The notes under the pieces: model-generated
Seen by the model: only the letters and a program-made list of their open reading frames with translations
What the model was told of the DNA's origin: nothing
Database searches by the model: none
Assembly (NCBI GenBank): GCA_002392835.1
Contig: DGHX01000071.1
Location: forward strand, 1-10,391
Direction: 5' to 3'
DNA from: Prevotella sp. UBA3837
GTDB taxonomy: Bacteria; Bacteroidota; Bacteroidia; Bacteroidales; Bacteroidaceae
Length of the DNA stretch: 10,391 bases
Program-made: the position numbers and the translations under genes
Shown here: piece after piece, positions 1 to 6,379 of the stretch
How the letters are laid out: every line of letters starts with the position of its first letter
Position numbering within the stretch: the stretch's first letter is position 1

Positions 1-34
1 ACCAAGTTATTTTTTAACGGTTACTAAAGGAGTT

Positions 35-91
35 CTTCGCAAGCGAAGCGAGCAAGCTCGAGCGAAAGACGACAGACTTTTCATTGAAAAG
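35..91. repeat. Cluster of short palindromes
   Basis: Two palindromes abut exactly: CTTCGCAAGCGAAG at 35-48 and CGAGCAAGCTCG at 49-60, each with CAAG at its centre. A third near-palindrome follows at 77-91, with arms CTTTTCA and TGAAAAG around one T. They could form small RNA hairpins or be remains of a dispersed repeat. The 8-mer CGAGCAAG at 49-56 recurs (minus strand) inside the dcp insertion at 10106-10113. Function unknown. Confidence 0.5.
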
Positions 92-132
92 CATTCGCCA
101 GTGGAATTAAAACCGACAGCAAAAGTAATGTC

Positions 133-204
133 TTTAACTCCTTTAACTCCTTTAACTCCTTTAACTCCTTTAACTCCCTTAATTCCCTTAACTCCTTTAA
201 CTCC
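133..204. repeat. Tandem array of eight 9-bp units
   Basis: Eight consecutive units of TTTAACTCC. Units 1-5 and 8 are identical; unit 6 reads CTTAATTCC and unit 7 CTTAACTCC. Because the unit is three codons long, the minus strand reads as a repeating Val-Lys-Gly peptide in one frame, which explains an open frame there without implying a gene. Arrays of this kind change copy number by slippage. Its position next to a possible minus-strand -7 box (120-127) would allow an effect on expression to the left, but that is inference. Confidence 0.9.
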
Positions 205-241
205 ATAACTTGTGAAAGTTGAGTGAGTATCCAATGACTCT

Positions 242-297
242 CGCGCGCACGCGATAACGCGCGCGCGAAGACAAAGATGCAGCACTCCCTACACCTA
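242..297 (+). repeat. Inverted repeat, left copy (C/G hairpin plus 28-bp conserved block)
   Basis: The outer part, 242-267, is an almost purely alternating C/G tract that can fold back on itself around ATAA with one mismatch. The inner part, 270-297, reads GACAAAGATGC, two variable bases, then CACTCCCTACACCTA. The same block lies in reverse complement at 631-658 with only the two central bases different (26 of 28 identical), and its C/G tract is again on the outer side. The two copies therefore face each other and bound 298-630. They may be terminal inverted repeats of one non-coding element or two separate copies of a dispersed repeat. Confidence 0.75.
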
Positions 298-321
298 CGC
301 TGACGGGCGGAAAACCGGAAA

Positions 322-335
322 TGAATAATTATGCA
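322..335. promoter_or_regulatory. Candidate single ArgR box
   Basis: TGAATAATTATGCA fits the palindromic ArgR-box pattern TGNAT-N4-ATNCA at all eight fixed positions. It lies about 140 bp left of the paired sites at 461-495. A lone box in A+T-rich DNA is weak evidence by itself; the nearby tandem pair makes it more credible. Confidence 0.35.
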
Positions 336-340
336 GTTTC

Positions 341-442
341 ACCAGCGGGCCGCACAGAAAAAAAAGTGGCCCACTTTTGAAAAAAAGTGATATGGGATTT
401 TTTCAAAAGCGGCCCGCTTTTTACTATTTCCCCGCCGCTGGT
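341..442. repeat. Nested and overlapping stem-loops
   Basis: Four stems share this 100-bp stretch. The outer arms are ACCAGCGG (341-348) with CCGCTGGT (435-442), and AGCGGGCCGC (344-353) with GCGGCCCGCT (409-418). Inside, a 12-bp stem pairs 374-385 with 398-409, and an 8-bp stem pairs 362-369 with 371-378. The two inner stems share 374-378 and cannot coexist. On the minus strand the smaller stem is followed by a run of eight T, so the arrangement resembles a terminator with an alternative antiterminator. On the plus strand the GC stem is followed by five T. No transcript is known for either strand, so the regulatory role is inference. Confidence 0.6.
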
Positions 443-460
443 CACCATTCGCCATTGTTT

Positions 461-495
461 TGCATAAATATTCACTAAAACTGTATATTTATGCA
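461..495. promoter_or_regulatory. Candidate paired ArgR operator (two ARG boxes)
   Basis: TGCATAAATATTCA at 461-474 and TGTATATTTATGCA at 482-495 both fit TGNAT-N4-ATNCA at all eight fixed positions. Their centres are 21 bp apart, the geometry expected when two 18-bp ARG boxes separated by 3 bp bind one ArgR hexamer, as known from E. coli arginine operons. The two also form an 11-bp inverted repeat (461-471 with 485-495), so a hairpin is an alternative reading. No arginine gene is in the window. The regulated promoter is either leftward beyond the edge or belongs to an unannotated transcript. Confidence 0.5.
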
Positions 496-535
496 GATGA
501 GACAAATTGAAACGCGTTTCAATTTGTCTCATCTG
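494..535. repeat. Perfect 42-bp palindrome
   Basis: Two exact 21-bp arms meet at 514/515 with no spacer; the centre reads TTGAAACGCGTTTCAA. The left end overlaps the last two bases of the right ARG-box-like site. No T-run follows on either strand, which argues against a plain intrinsic terminator. It could be a hairpin at an RNA end, an operator for a dimeric regulator, or a fold-back repeat of mobile origin. Perfection over 42 bp suggests recent origin or selection. Confidence 0.9.
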
Positions 536-580
536 TAAACATTCCTTTCTTTTCCACATCCACCGTCACCCTCCCATACC

Positions 581-598
581 CTGCACCTTCCGGTGCAG
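581..598. repeat. Small stem-loop
   Basis: CTGCACC (581-587) and GGTGCAG (592-598) form a 7-bp stem around a TTCC loop. It lies between the long palindrome and the right copy of the inverted repeat and has no T-run after it. Role unknown. Confidence 0.5.
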
Positions 599-630
599 TA
601 AAGCCCATCGTAACCCTCTGAAAATGAGGT

Positions 631-684
631 TAGGTGTAGGGAGTGTAGCATCTTTGTCCTCTCGCGCGCGTGAATGCGCGCGCG
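631..684 (-). repeat. Inverted repeat, right copy (28-bp block plus C/G hairpin)
   Basis: The block 631-658 is the reverse complement of 270-297, differing only at the two variable central bases. The tract 663-684 is alternating C/G with eight-base arms (663-670 and 677-684) around TGAATG, so it forms a strong hairpin. The C/G part lies outermost, mirroring the left copy. Alternating C/G of this kind can also adopt left-handed Z-DNA under supercoiling (general knowledge, not shown here). Confidence 0.75.
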
Positions 685-730
685 TAGGCGTAGGTAGAGG
701 GGGGCTCGAACGGAGAGAATGCGAAACATG

Positions 731-816
731 AATGAGTAATTAGTAATTGTGATTAGCCTCTTCCCTCTTCTTTCGCAGAAGTGCCAAGGCAGCAAAACTC
801 ATCATAATTACTCATT
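731..816. repeat. 12-bp inverted repeat around a 62-bp spacer
   Basis: AATGAGTAATTA at 731-742 is the exact reverse complement of TAATTACTCATT at 805-816. The spacer holds a pyrimidine-rich stretch. It lies just past the stop of metY (828-830), so it might help end that transcript on the minus strand, but no T-run typical of an intrinsic terminator follows. It may also be a relic of a small element. Confidence 0.4.
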
Positions 817-827
817 ACATATACCCA

Positions 828-2153
828 TTAAATCTTCTCCAGGGCCTGACGGATGTCATCGAGGATGTCCTCCACGTCCTCGATGCCTACTGAGAGGCGG
901 ATGAGGTCGGGGGCCACGCCGGCCTGGCGCAGCTGCTCGTCGCTCAGCTGACGGTGGGTGTGGCTGGCGGGGTGCAGCACGCAGGTGCGGGCATCGGCCA
1001 CGTGCGTCACTATGTTGATCATCTTCAGCGAGTCCATCCACTTGATGGCCGTCTCGCGCGTGCCCTTCAGCCCGAAGGCGATGACGCCGCATGAACCCTG
1101 CGGCAGGTACTTCTGAGCCAGCTCATGGTGAGCGTCGTCCTTCAGTCCGCTGTAGTGCACCCATGCCACCTTCGGGCAGTCGTGCAGGAACTCTGCCACT
1201 CTCTGCGCGTTGCGGCAATGCTGGGCCATGCGCAGGTGCAGCGTCTGCAGGCCTATGTTCAGCAGGAACGAGTTTTGCGGGGCGGGTATAGAACCCAGGT
1301 CGCGCATCAGCTGTGCCACCAGCTTCGTGGTGTAGCCCATCTTGCCGAAGGCCTTCACGTAGGTCAGCCCGTGATATGACTCGTCGGGCGTGCAGAGCCC
1401 GGGGAACTTAACCTCTCCCTGTCCCCCTCCTAACGACGTTGCATCGCCCTCGTGGGTGCAGGTCATCCAGTCGAAGCGCCCGCTGTCTACCACGCATCCG
1501 CCCACCTGCATGGCGTGTCCGTCCATATACTTCGTGGTGCTGTGGGTCACGATGTCGGCCCCCCACTCGAAGGGTCGGCAGTTGATGGGCGTGGCGAAGG
1601 TGTTGTCGATGATGAGGGGCACGCCGTTACGGTGGGCTATGCGTGCAAACTTCTCAATATCGAGCACGGCGCAGCCGGGGTTCGAGATGGTCTCGCCGAA
1701 GAGAGCCTTCGTGTTGGGGCGGAAGGCCTGCTGTATCTCTTCCTCCGAAGCTTCCGGATTGACGAAGGTGCACTCTATGCCCAGCTTCTTCAGCGTCACG
1801 CCGAACAGGTTGAACGTGCCGCCGTATATCTCATTGGAAGTGACGAAGTGGTCGCCGGCCTCACATATATTGAACAGGGCATAGAAGTTGGCTGCCTGTC
1901 CGCTGCTGGTGAGCACAGCCCCCACGCCGCCCTCCAGCGCAGCTATCTTTGCTGCCACGGCATCGTTGGTGGGGTTCTGCAGGCGGGTGTAGAAATAGCC
2001 CTCCTTCTTCAGGTCGAACAGCTGCGCCATCTCGTCGCTGTCGTCATACTTGAACGTCGTCGACTGGATGATGGGCAGCTCTATGGGTTCACCATTCTTC
2101 GGCTTGTAGCCGGCCTGCACGCACAGCGTGCCTTGTCTGAGTTTGTTTTCCAT
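828..2153 (-). CDS. metY: O-acetylhomoserine sulfhydrylase (aminocarboxypropyltransferase)
   Basis: PLP enzyme of the Cys/Met metabolism family that makes homocysteine from O-acetylhomoserine and sulfide in the cytoplasm, a step of direct-sulfhydrylation methionine synthesis. The 441 residues match the usual length of this class. Visible landmarks are the phosphate-binding SSGQAA at 83-88, YTR at 55-57, the cofactor-contacting DNTFATP at 183-189, and the Schiff-base lysine K208 in HSTTKYMDGH. The C-terminal half carries the family block ending in LIRLSVGIEDVEDI. The start gives the standard N-terminus, and its upstream is A/T-rich with no Shine-Dalgarno. The -7 box at 2193-2200 implies a short leader with no room for a riboswitch. 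It is divergent from the GH3 gene. A cystathionine gamma-synthase/lyase role is less likely given the length and the long 220-260 insert typical of the sulfhydrylase. Confidence 0.93.
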   Translation of the reverse strand: MENKLRQGTLCVQAGYKPKNGEPIELPIIQSTTFKYDDSDEMAQLFDLKKEGYFYTRLQNPTNDAVAAKIAALEGGVGAVLTSSGQAANFYALFNICEAGDHFVTSNEIYGGTFNLFGVTLKKLGIECTFVNPEASEEEIQQAFRPNTKALFGETISNPGCAVLDIEKFARIAHRNGVPLIIDNTFATPINCRPFEWGADIVTHSTTKYMDGHAMQVGGCVVDSGRFDWMTCTHEGDATSLGGGQGEVKFPGLCTPDESYHGLTYVKAFGKMGYTTKLVAQLMRDLGSIPAPQNSFLLNIGLQTLHLRMAQHCRNAQRVAEFLHDCPKVAWVHYSGLKDDAHHELAQKYLPQGSCGVIAFGLKGTRETAIKWMDSLKMINIVTHVADARTCVLHPASHTHRQLSDEQLRQAGVAPDLIRLSVGIEDVEDILDDIRQALEKI

Positions 2154-2192
2154 TTTGCTTTACTTGTGTCGAGTTTTTTGTTAATTCGCGTG

Positions 2193-2200
2193 CAAAGGTA
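2193..2200 (-). promoter_or_regulatory. -7 promoter box for metY
   Basis: On the minus strand this reads TACCTTTG, an exact match to the Bacteroidota -7 consensus TAnnTTTG, about 40 bp before the metY start. It lies in the 15-bp sequence TTTTGTACCTTTGCA (minus strand, 2191-2205). No clear -33 TTTG stands at the usual 19-21 bp spacing, so the call rests on the -7 box. Confidence 0.7.
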
Positions 2201-2244
2201 CAAAATAATTTCCGTTTTCTTATTTCATGTTCAAAAGTTTTTTG

Positions 2245-2252
2245 TACCTTTG
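2245..2252 (+). promoter_or_regulatory. -7 promoter box for the GH3 gene
   Basis: TACCTTTG matches TAnnTTTG and ends 28 bp before the GH3 start codon, giving an expected leader of about 20 nt. It lies in the plus-strand copy (2240-2254) of the same 15-mer, TTTTGTACCTTTGCA, that carries the metY box. No convincing -33 element is seen. Confidence 0.7.
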
Positions 2253-2280
2253 CAAGCAATAAGACCAATAATCAGCAGCC

Positions 2281-4428
2281 ATGCGAACTACGACCACTGT
2301 AATACTACTCACCCTGGCAGCCTTTGCTGCCACAGCACAGACCACCATGGAGAAACTGGAACAACGCGCCGATGCGCTCATCGCCCAGATGACGCTCGAA
2401 GAGAAATTCGCACAGTTGATGAACGAGACGCCCGGCATTCCCCGCCTGGGCATTGAGCCCTATGACTGGTGGAACGAGGCGCTGCACGGCGTTGGCCGTG
2501 CCGGCCGCGCCACCGTATTCCCCGAGCCCATCGGCCTGGGGGCCACCTTCCATCCCGAGATGATGCGCCAGATAGGCAGCGCCATTGCCGACGAGGCCCG
2601 CGCCAAGTACGAGCAGGCACGCCAGCGCAGCAACTATGCGCGCTATACGGGCCTTACCTTCTGGAGCCCCAACGTGAACATCTTCCGCGACCCGCGCTGG
2701 GGCCGCGGCATGGAGACGTGGGGCGAGGACCCGCTGCTCACCGGCACCATGGGCTCAGCCTTCGTGCGCGGCATGCAGGGCGACGACCCCGTGTACCTGA
2801 AGGTGGCAGCCTGCGGCAAGCATTTCGCCGTGCACAGCGGACCGGAGATGACACGCCACACGGCCAACGTGGAGCCCTCGCAGCGCGACCTCTGGGAGAC
2901 CTACCTGCCCGCCTTCCGCATGCTGGTGCAGGACGCCCATGTCGAGATTATCATGGGAGCCTACAACCGCGTGTACAGCGAGAGTGCCTCGGGCAGCAAG
3001 CTGCTGCTCACCGACATCCTGCGCCGCCAGTGGGGTTTCGGCGGACACATCGTCAGCGACTGCGACGCCGTGGCCGACATCTGGCGCGGACACCAGATAG
3101 CGAAGACCGAGGCCGAGGCCTGCGCCATAGCCATCAAGGCGGGGCTGAACGTAGAGTGCGGCTCCACCTTCCGTGCGCTGCGCCAGGCCCTGGACCAGCA
3201 GCTGCTCAGCGAGGCCGACATCGACCGCGCCCTGAAGCCCCTGATGATGACGCGCCTGAAGCTGGGCATACTGGGCCACGACGCCGACTGCCCCTACAAC
3301 CACACCGACCCGGCGGTGGTGGGCTCGCCCGAGCACATAGCCCTGGCCCGCCAGGCCGCAGTGGAGAGCATGGTGCTGCTGAAGAACGACAACCAGACGC
3401 TGCCCCTGAGCAAGGACATACACACCCTCTTCGTCACCGGCCCCGGCGCTGCCGATGCCTTCTGGCTCATGGGCAACTACTTCGGCATCAGCGACCGCTA
3501 CTGCACCTACCTGCAGGGCATCGTGTCGAAGGTGAGCGACGGCACCGCCGTGAACTACCGCCCCGGTGCTCTGGAGAACTCACCCACGCTGAACAAGATT
3601 AACTGGGCCGTGGACGAGGCCGCCGGTGCCGAGAAGACCATCGTCGTCATGGGCAACAACGGCAACCTGGAGGGTGAAGAAGGCGAGGCCATCGACAGCG
3701 AGCGCGGCGACCGCAGCAGCATCAGTATTCCCGAGAGCCAGATGAACTTCCTGCGGCAGATATGCCAGCGCAAGCCCCACGGCGTCATCGTGGTGCTCAC
3801 CGGCGGCAGCCCCTTGGACGTGCGCGAGGTGAGCCGACTGGCCGATGCCGTGGTCATGGCCTGGTATCCCGGACAGGAGGGCGGCTACGCGTTGGGCGAC
3901 CTGCTCTTCGGCGATGCCAACTTCTCGGGCCGCCTGCCCATCACCTTCCCCGCCGACGGCAGCCTGCTGCCGCCCTTCGACAGCTACAGCATGCAGGGGC
4001 GCACCTATAAGTATATGTCAGGCAATATCTTCTATCCCTTCGGCTACGGCCTGCATTACGGCCACGTGGCCTACAGCAACCTGCGCGCCACTGCCAGCCG
4101 CAAGGATGGTGCCGAGGTGACGGTGACGCTGACGAACACCGGCAGCCGCCCCGTCAGCGAGACGCCGCAGCTCTATGTGTCGGCCCCCGGAGCCGGCACC
4201 AGCGCCCCACTGCAGCAGCTGGCCGACTTCCGCCGCGTGGACTTGCAGCCCGGTCAGACGACCGACGTCACCTTCAGCGTGCCCGCCAGCCGGCTGATGA
4301 CGGTGCAGGAGGACGGTTCGTCGCTGCTCGTGCGCGGCACCTATACCCTCACCGTGGCCGCCGCAGCACCCTCACAGCGCAGCCGGGAACTGGGCGTGGA
4401 GAGCGTCAGCACGCAGGTGAAGCTTTGA
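2281..4428 (+). CDS. Secreted GH3 beta-xylosidase/beta-glucosidase
   Basis: Exo-acting glycoside hydrolase family 3 enzyme that removes terminal beta-linked xylose or glucose from short plant-polysaccharide fragments, probably in the periplasm. A signal peptide (hydrophobic 7-17, likely cleavage after ATA-19) starts the 715-residue protein, which supports this ATG over the one at codon 23. The N-terminal barrel has YDWWNEALHG (61-70), typical of xylosidase-like members, GKHF with K180-H181, and the nucleophile D260 in IVSDCDAV. The second domain has the acidic cluster LEGEEGE (463-469), where the acid/base glutamate should lie. A fibronectin-III-like domain follows PFGYGLHYG (from about 586). 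There is no PA14 insert, which explains why it is shorter than the ~860-residue relatives. It stands alone with its own promoter and terminator. Substrate choice between xylose and glucose is not settled by sequence. Confidence 0.92.
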   Translation: MRTTTTVILLTLAAFAATAQTTMEKLEQRADALIAQMTLEEKFAQLMNETPGIPRLGIEPYDWWNEALHGVGRAGRATVFPEPIGLGATFHPEMMRQIGSAIADEARAKYEQARQRSNYARYTGLTFWSPNVNIFRDPRWGRGMETWGEDPLLTGTMGSAFVRGMQGDDPVYLKVAACGKHFAVHSGPEMTRHTANVEPSQRDLWETYLPAFRMLVQDAHVEIIMGAYNRVYSESASGSKLLLTDILRRQWGFGGHIVSDCDAVADIWRGHQIAKTEAEACAIAIKAGLNVECGSTFRALRQALDQQLLSEADIDRALKPLMMTRLKLGILGHDADCPYNHTDPAVVGSPEHIALARQAAVESMVLLKNDNQTLPLSKDIHTLFVTGPGAADAFWLMGNYFGISDRYCTYLQGIVSKVSDGTAVNYRPGALENSPTLNKINWAVDEAAGAEKTIVVMGNNGNLEGEEGEAIDSERGDRSSISIPESQMNFLRQICQRKPHGVIVVLTGGSPLDVREVSRLADAVVMAWYPGQEGGYALGDLLFGDANFSGRLPITFPADGSLLPPFDSYSMQGRTYKYMSGNIFYPFGYGLHYGHVAYSNLRATASRKDGAEVTVTLTNTGSRPVSETPQLYVSAPGAGTSAPLQQLADFRRVDLQPGQTTDVTFSVPASRLMTVQEDGSSLLVRGTYTLTVAAAAPSQRSRELGVESVSTQVKL

Positions 4429-4497
4429 GCCTCTTGTGCACGACACTGAGGCACACGTTGCTGCTACCGATACAAAAGTATTTTGCGGAAATAATTT

Positions 4498-4558
4498 GTC
4501 ACAATGTCACACGCGCTGACTATCAGCTGATTGCGTTGTGACATTGTGACGTTTTTTT
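4498..4558 (+). terminator. Intrinsic terminator of the GH3 gene
   Basis: Exact 14-bp arms GTCACAATGTCACA (4498-4511) and TGTGACATTGTGAC (4537-4550) enclose a 25-nt loop. A G and seven T (4552-4558) follow on the plus strand, 70 bp after the GH3 stop. On the minus strand only a weak T-rich stretch follows the stem, so it probably serves the nucleotidase transcript poorly if at all. The rest of 4429-4611 shows nothing else of note. Confidence 0.85.
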
Positions 4559-4611
4559 GATTGATGAGTTAGGGGCTTTCGCGCCAGTCATGGAGTGGGG
4601 GAGCGGCTTCC

Positions 4612-6372
4612 CTACTTCCCGAAGAGCAGCTGGCGGTCGCGGCGTGCGGCTGCCTTCGTCCATTTTTCGGGCACGAAGCGCCAGTTGTTGCCGGCCTTCG
4701 GGCGCACGGTTCCCAGGCGTTCTATCTCCTGCATCAGGTAGTGGCGCAGGTCCAGCTCGCTTTGGTACACGATGCGGCTCTGTAGCGAGTCCTTCGGTAT
4801 GCCGGCGCCGCGCACGATGAGGTCGCCGCCGCCGTTGGCCCGGTAGCTGTTCATGGCCACGCGGTACACCTTGTCCTCCTGGAAGGGGGTGCCGTCGCTC
4901 ATGCGCAGGATGCGCACCTTCTCGCCGTCGGGGCGCGTCACGTCAACCTCGTAGTCGATGCCGGCGGCAGAGTCGAAGTTGAAGGTGTAGTTCTTGAAGC
5001 CCATGCGCTGCTGGTCGCTGCGGCTGTCGGGAGCCAGCAGCAGCAGGTGGTCACCGGGTCCCTGCATGGTGTTCACCCACAGGTCGTAGCTCATCTCCAG
5101 GTGGCCGCGCAGCTCGGCGCCCGTCATCTTCATCACGTAGAGCTGGTTCTCAAAGCGGTAGAGCTTGAACATGTCGGCTACGGTGATGGGGCCGGCGTCA
5201 ATCTTGGCGTCGAATGACAAGGGGGCGTTCAGCGACACGTCGGCACCCGTTATCTGCAGCTGCAGCTGGTGTATGAAGTCAGTGAAGGCCGACGGGCCGA
5301 AGTAGCTGTCGCGGGTGTAGGCGGCAGTGGCGAAGGTGCCTATGCGGCGGCCTACGTACTGCTTGATGCGGTCGATGGTGGGCTGAAAGTGGGCCACCAT
5401 CTGCTCGTCGATGGCCTCGTCGCGCACGTCGACAATCTTTCCTTGTATGTCCTTGCCCGTCAGCCGTCCCTGCTCGTCGTAGCTCAGGCGTATGGTGGCC
5501 TCGGCCACGTTGCGCACGTAGCACGATGGGTCCAGACACAGCACGTCGCGCCCCGAGGGGTTCTTCAGCGTGATGTTGTGCACCTGGTGGTCGTGGCCGA
5601 AGAAGATGGCGTCGAAGCCCTCCACCTCCTGTGCCACGCGGCGTGTGGCGTTCTCCTCAATGCCGTTCTCCATGGTGATGCCACCGTCGAGGCCGCTGTG
5701 GAAGAGACCCAGTATGAGGTCGGGGCGCTCCACCTGCTGCACGTACTGCACCCAGCGGCGGGCGCTGCTCACCATCTCCTGGAACTCCAGACCCGTCCAC
5801 AGGCTCTCGTTCAGCCAGCAGGGAATGGTGGGCGTGAGCAGGCCGATGATGGCGATGCGGATGGGGGCCGAAGGGGGGGCTTCCACCTCAATGATGGCGT
5901 AGGGTCGCACGTAGGGCAACTGGTTGCGGGTGTCCACGATGTTGGCACCCAGCATGGGGCAGCGCACCTCGCGCACCCATTTGTCGTAGACGCGGTGGCC
6001 GGTCTCTACGTCGTGGTTGCCCACGGTCTCGGCGTCGTAGCCCATGTAGTTGATGACCTCTGCGGCCAGGTTCGTGTCGTCGGGCATGACGTAGTTCGAC
6101 CAGTAGGTGCAGGGCTGTCCCTGCAGAATGTCGCCGTTGTCGATGAGCAGCAGGCGGTTGCCGTACTGTTTGCGCTGTCGGGCGATGTAGGTGTTGGCCC
6201 GGGCCAGCGTACCGCGCAGCTCCCTGCCCTCAATGAAGTCGTAGGGGAAGAAGTGTCCGTGCACGTCGCTGGTCTCTATGACCTTCAGTTCAACAGTTCT
6301 TGTCTGGCTCATGGCCGGTGTGGCGCCCAGGGCCAGCAGGCCCACGGCAAGTGTAAGTGTCTTTCTTTTCAT
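4612..6372 (-). CDS. Periplasmic 5'-nucleotidase / 2',3'-cyclic-nucleotide phosphodiesterase (CpdB/UshA type)
   Basis: Two-metal phosphoesterase that strips phosphate from nucleotides outside the inner membrane, feeding nucleoside and phosphate salvage. A signal peptide (residues 1-22, ending PAMS before Q) precedes the metallophosphoesterase domain with the full ligand set: D36 and H38 in TSDVHGH, D81 in DNGD, N119-H120 in GNHD, H225 in LFHSG, and H260/H262 in GHDH. The C-terminal nucleotide-binding domain (about 340-540) has LYVMKMTGAELRGHLE and SYRANGGGD (509-517), which is nearer to CpdB than to UshA. The 586-residue length is normal. The start lies 7 nt after the GH9 stop, with an A/T-rich spacer and no Shine-Dalgarno, so it is probably the last gene of the cluster. 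Exact substrate preference is open. Confidence 0.9.
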   Translation of the reverse strand: MKRKTLTLAVGLLALGATPAMSQTRTVELKVIETSDVHGHFFPYDFIEGRELRGTLARANTYIARQRKQYGNRLLLIDNGDILQGQPCTYWSNYVMPDDTNLAAEVINYMGYDAETVGNHDVETGHRVYDKWVREVRCPMLGANIVDTRNQLPYVRPYAIIEVEAPPSAPIRIAIIGLLTPTIPCWLNESLWTGLEFQEMVSSARRWVQYVQQVERPDLILGLFHSGLDGGITMENGIEENATRRVAQEVEGFDAIFFGHDHQVHNITLKNPSGRDVLCLDPSCYVRNVAEATIRLSYDEQGRLTGKDIQGKIVDVRDEAIDEQMVAHFQPTIDRIKQYVGRRIGTFATAAYTRDSYFGPSAFTDFIHQLQLQITGADVSLNAPLSFDAKIDAGPITVADMFKLYRFENQLYVMKMTGAELRGHLEMSYDLWVNTMQGPGDHLLLLAPDSRSDQQRMGFKNYTFNFDSAAGIDYEVDVTRPDGEKVRILRMSDGTPFQEDKVYRVAMNSYRANGGGDLIVRGAGIPKDSLQSRIVYQSELDLRHYLMQEIERLGTVRPKAGNNWRFVPEKWTKAAARRDRQLLFGK

Positions 6373-6379
6373 TATAGAT

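Larger units (their letters stand above)
1..827. other. Gene-free, repeat-rich intergenic region
   Basis: No coding region in this stretch has family resemblance. The short open frames run straight through palindromes, tandem repeats and C/G tracts, and I reject them. The stretch contains, left to right, small palindromes, a 9-bp tandem array, an inverted repeat pair (242-297 and 631-684), three ArgR-box-like sites, nested hairpins, a 42-bp palindrome and further stem-loops, all listed separately. A minus-strand TAnnTTTG-type box lies at 120-127 and could be a promoter core for a gene beyond the left edge, but no -33 element accompanies it. Base composition is clearly lower in G+C than the neighbouring genes apart from the C/G tracts. 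Confidence 0.75.

Noticed and set aside
7..285. Minus-strand open frame with repeated Val-Lys-Gly
   Set aside because: It is the translation of the 9-bp tandem array and the C/G repeat; no domain, no start context and no family resemblance.
329..559. Minus-strand 76-codon open frame
   Set aside because: It runs through the 42-bp palindrome, the ARG-box-like sites and the nested hairpins, so its sequence is explained by non-coding structure. A short peptide gene starting further in cannot be excluded but has no support.
242..684. CRISPR array or tRNA/rRNA gene in the repeat-rich left end
   Set aside because: Repeats are inverted pairs and a 9-bp tandem array, not regularly spaced direct repeats with unique spacers; no cloverleaf or rRNA-like sequence was found.
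507..795. Overlapping open frames on both strands (507-731 plus, 529-795 minus)
   Set aside because: Both read the right inverted-repeat copy and low-complexity tracts; Arg/Cys-rich translations without recognisable features.
2154..2280. SAM riboswitch before metY
   Set aside because: The -7 box leaves only about 35 nt of leader, too short for a SAM riboswitch, and no aptamer-like stems other than the promoter inverted repeat are seen.
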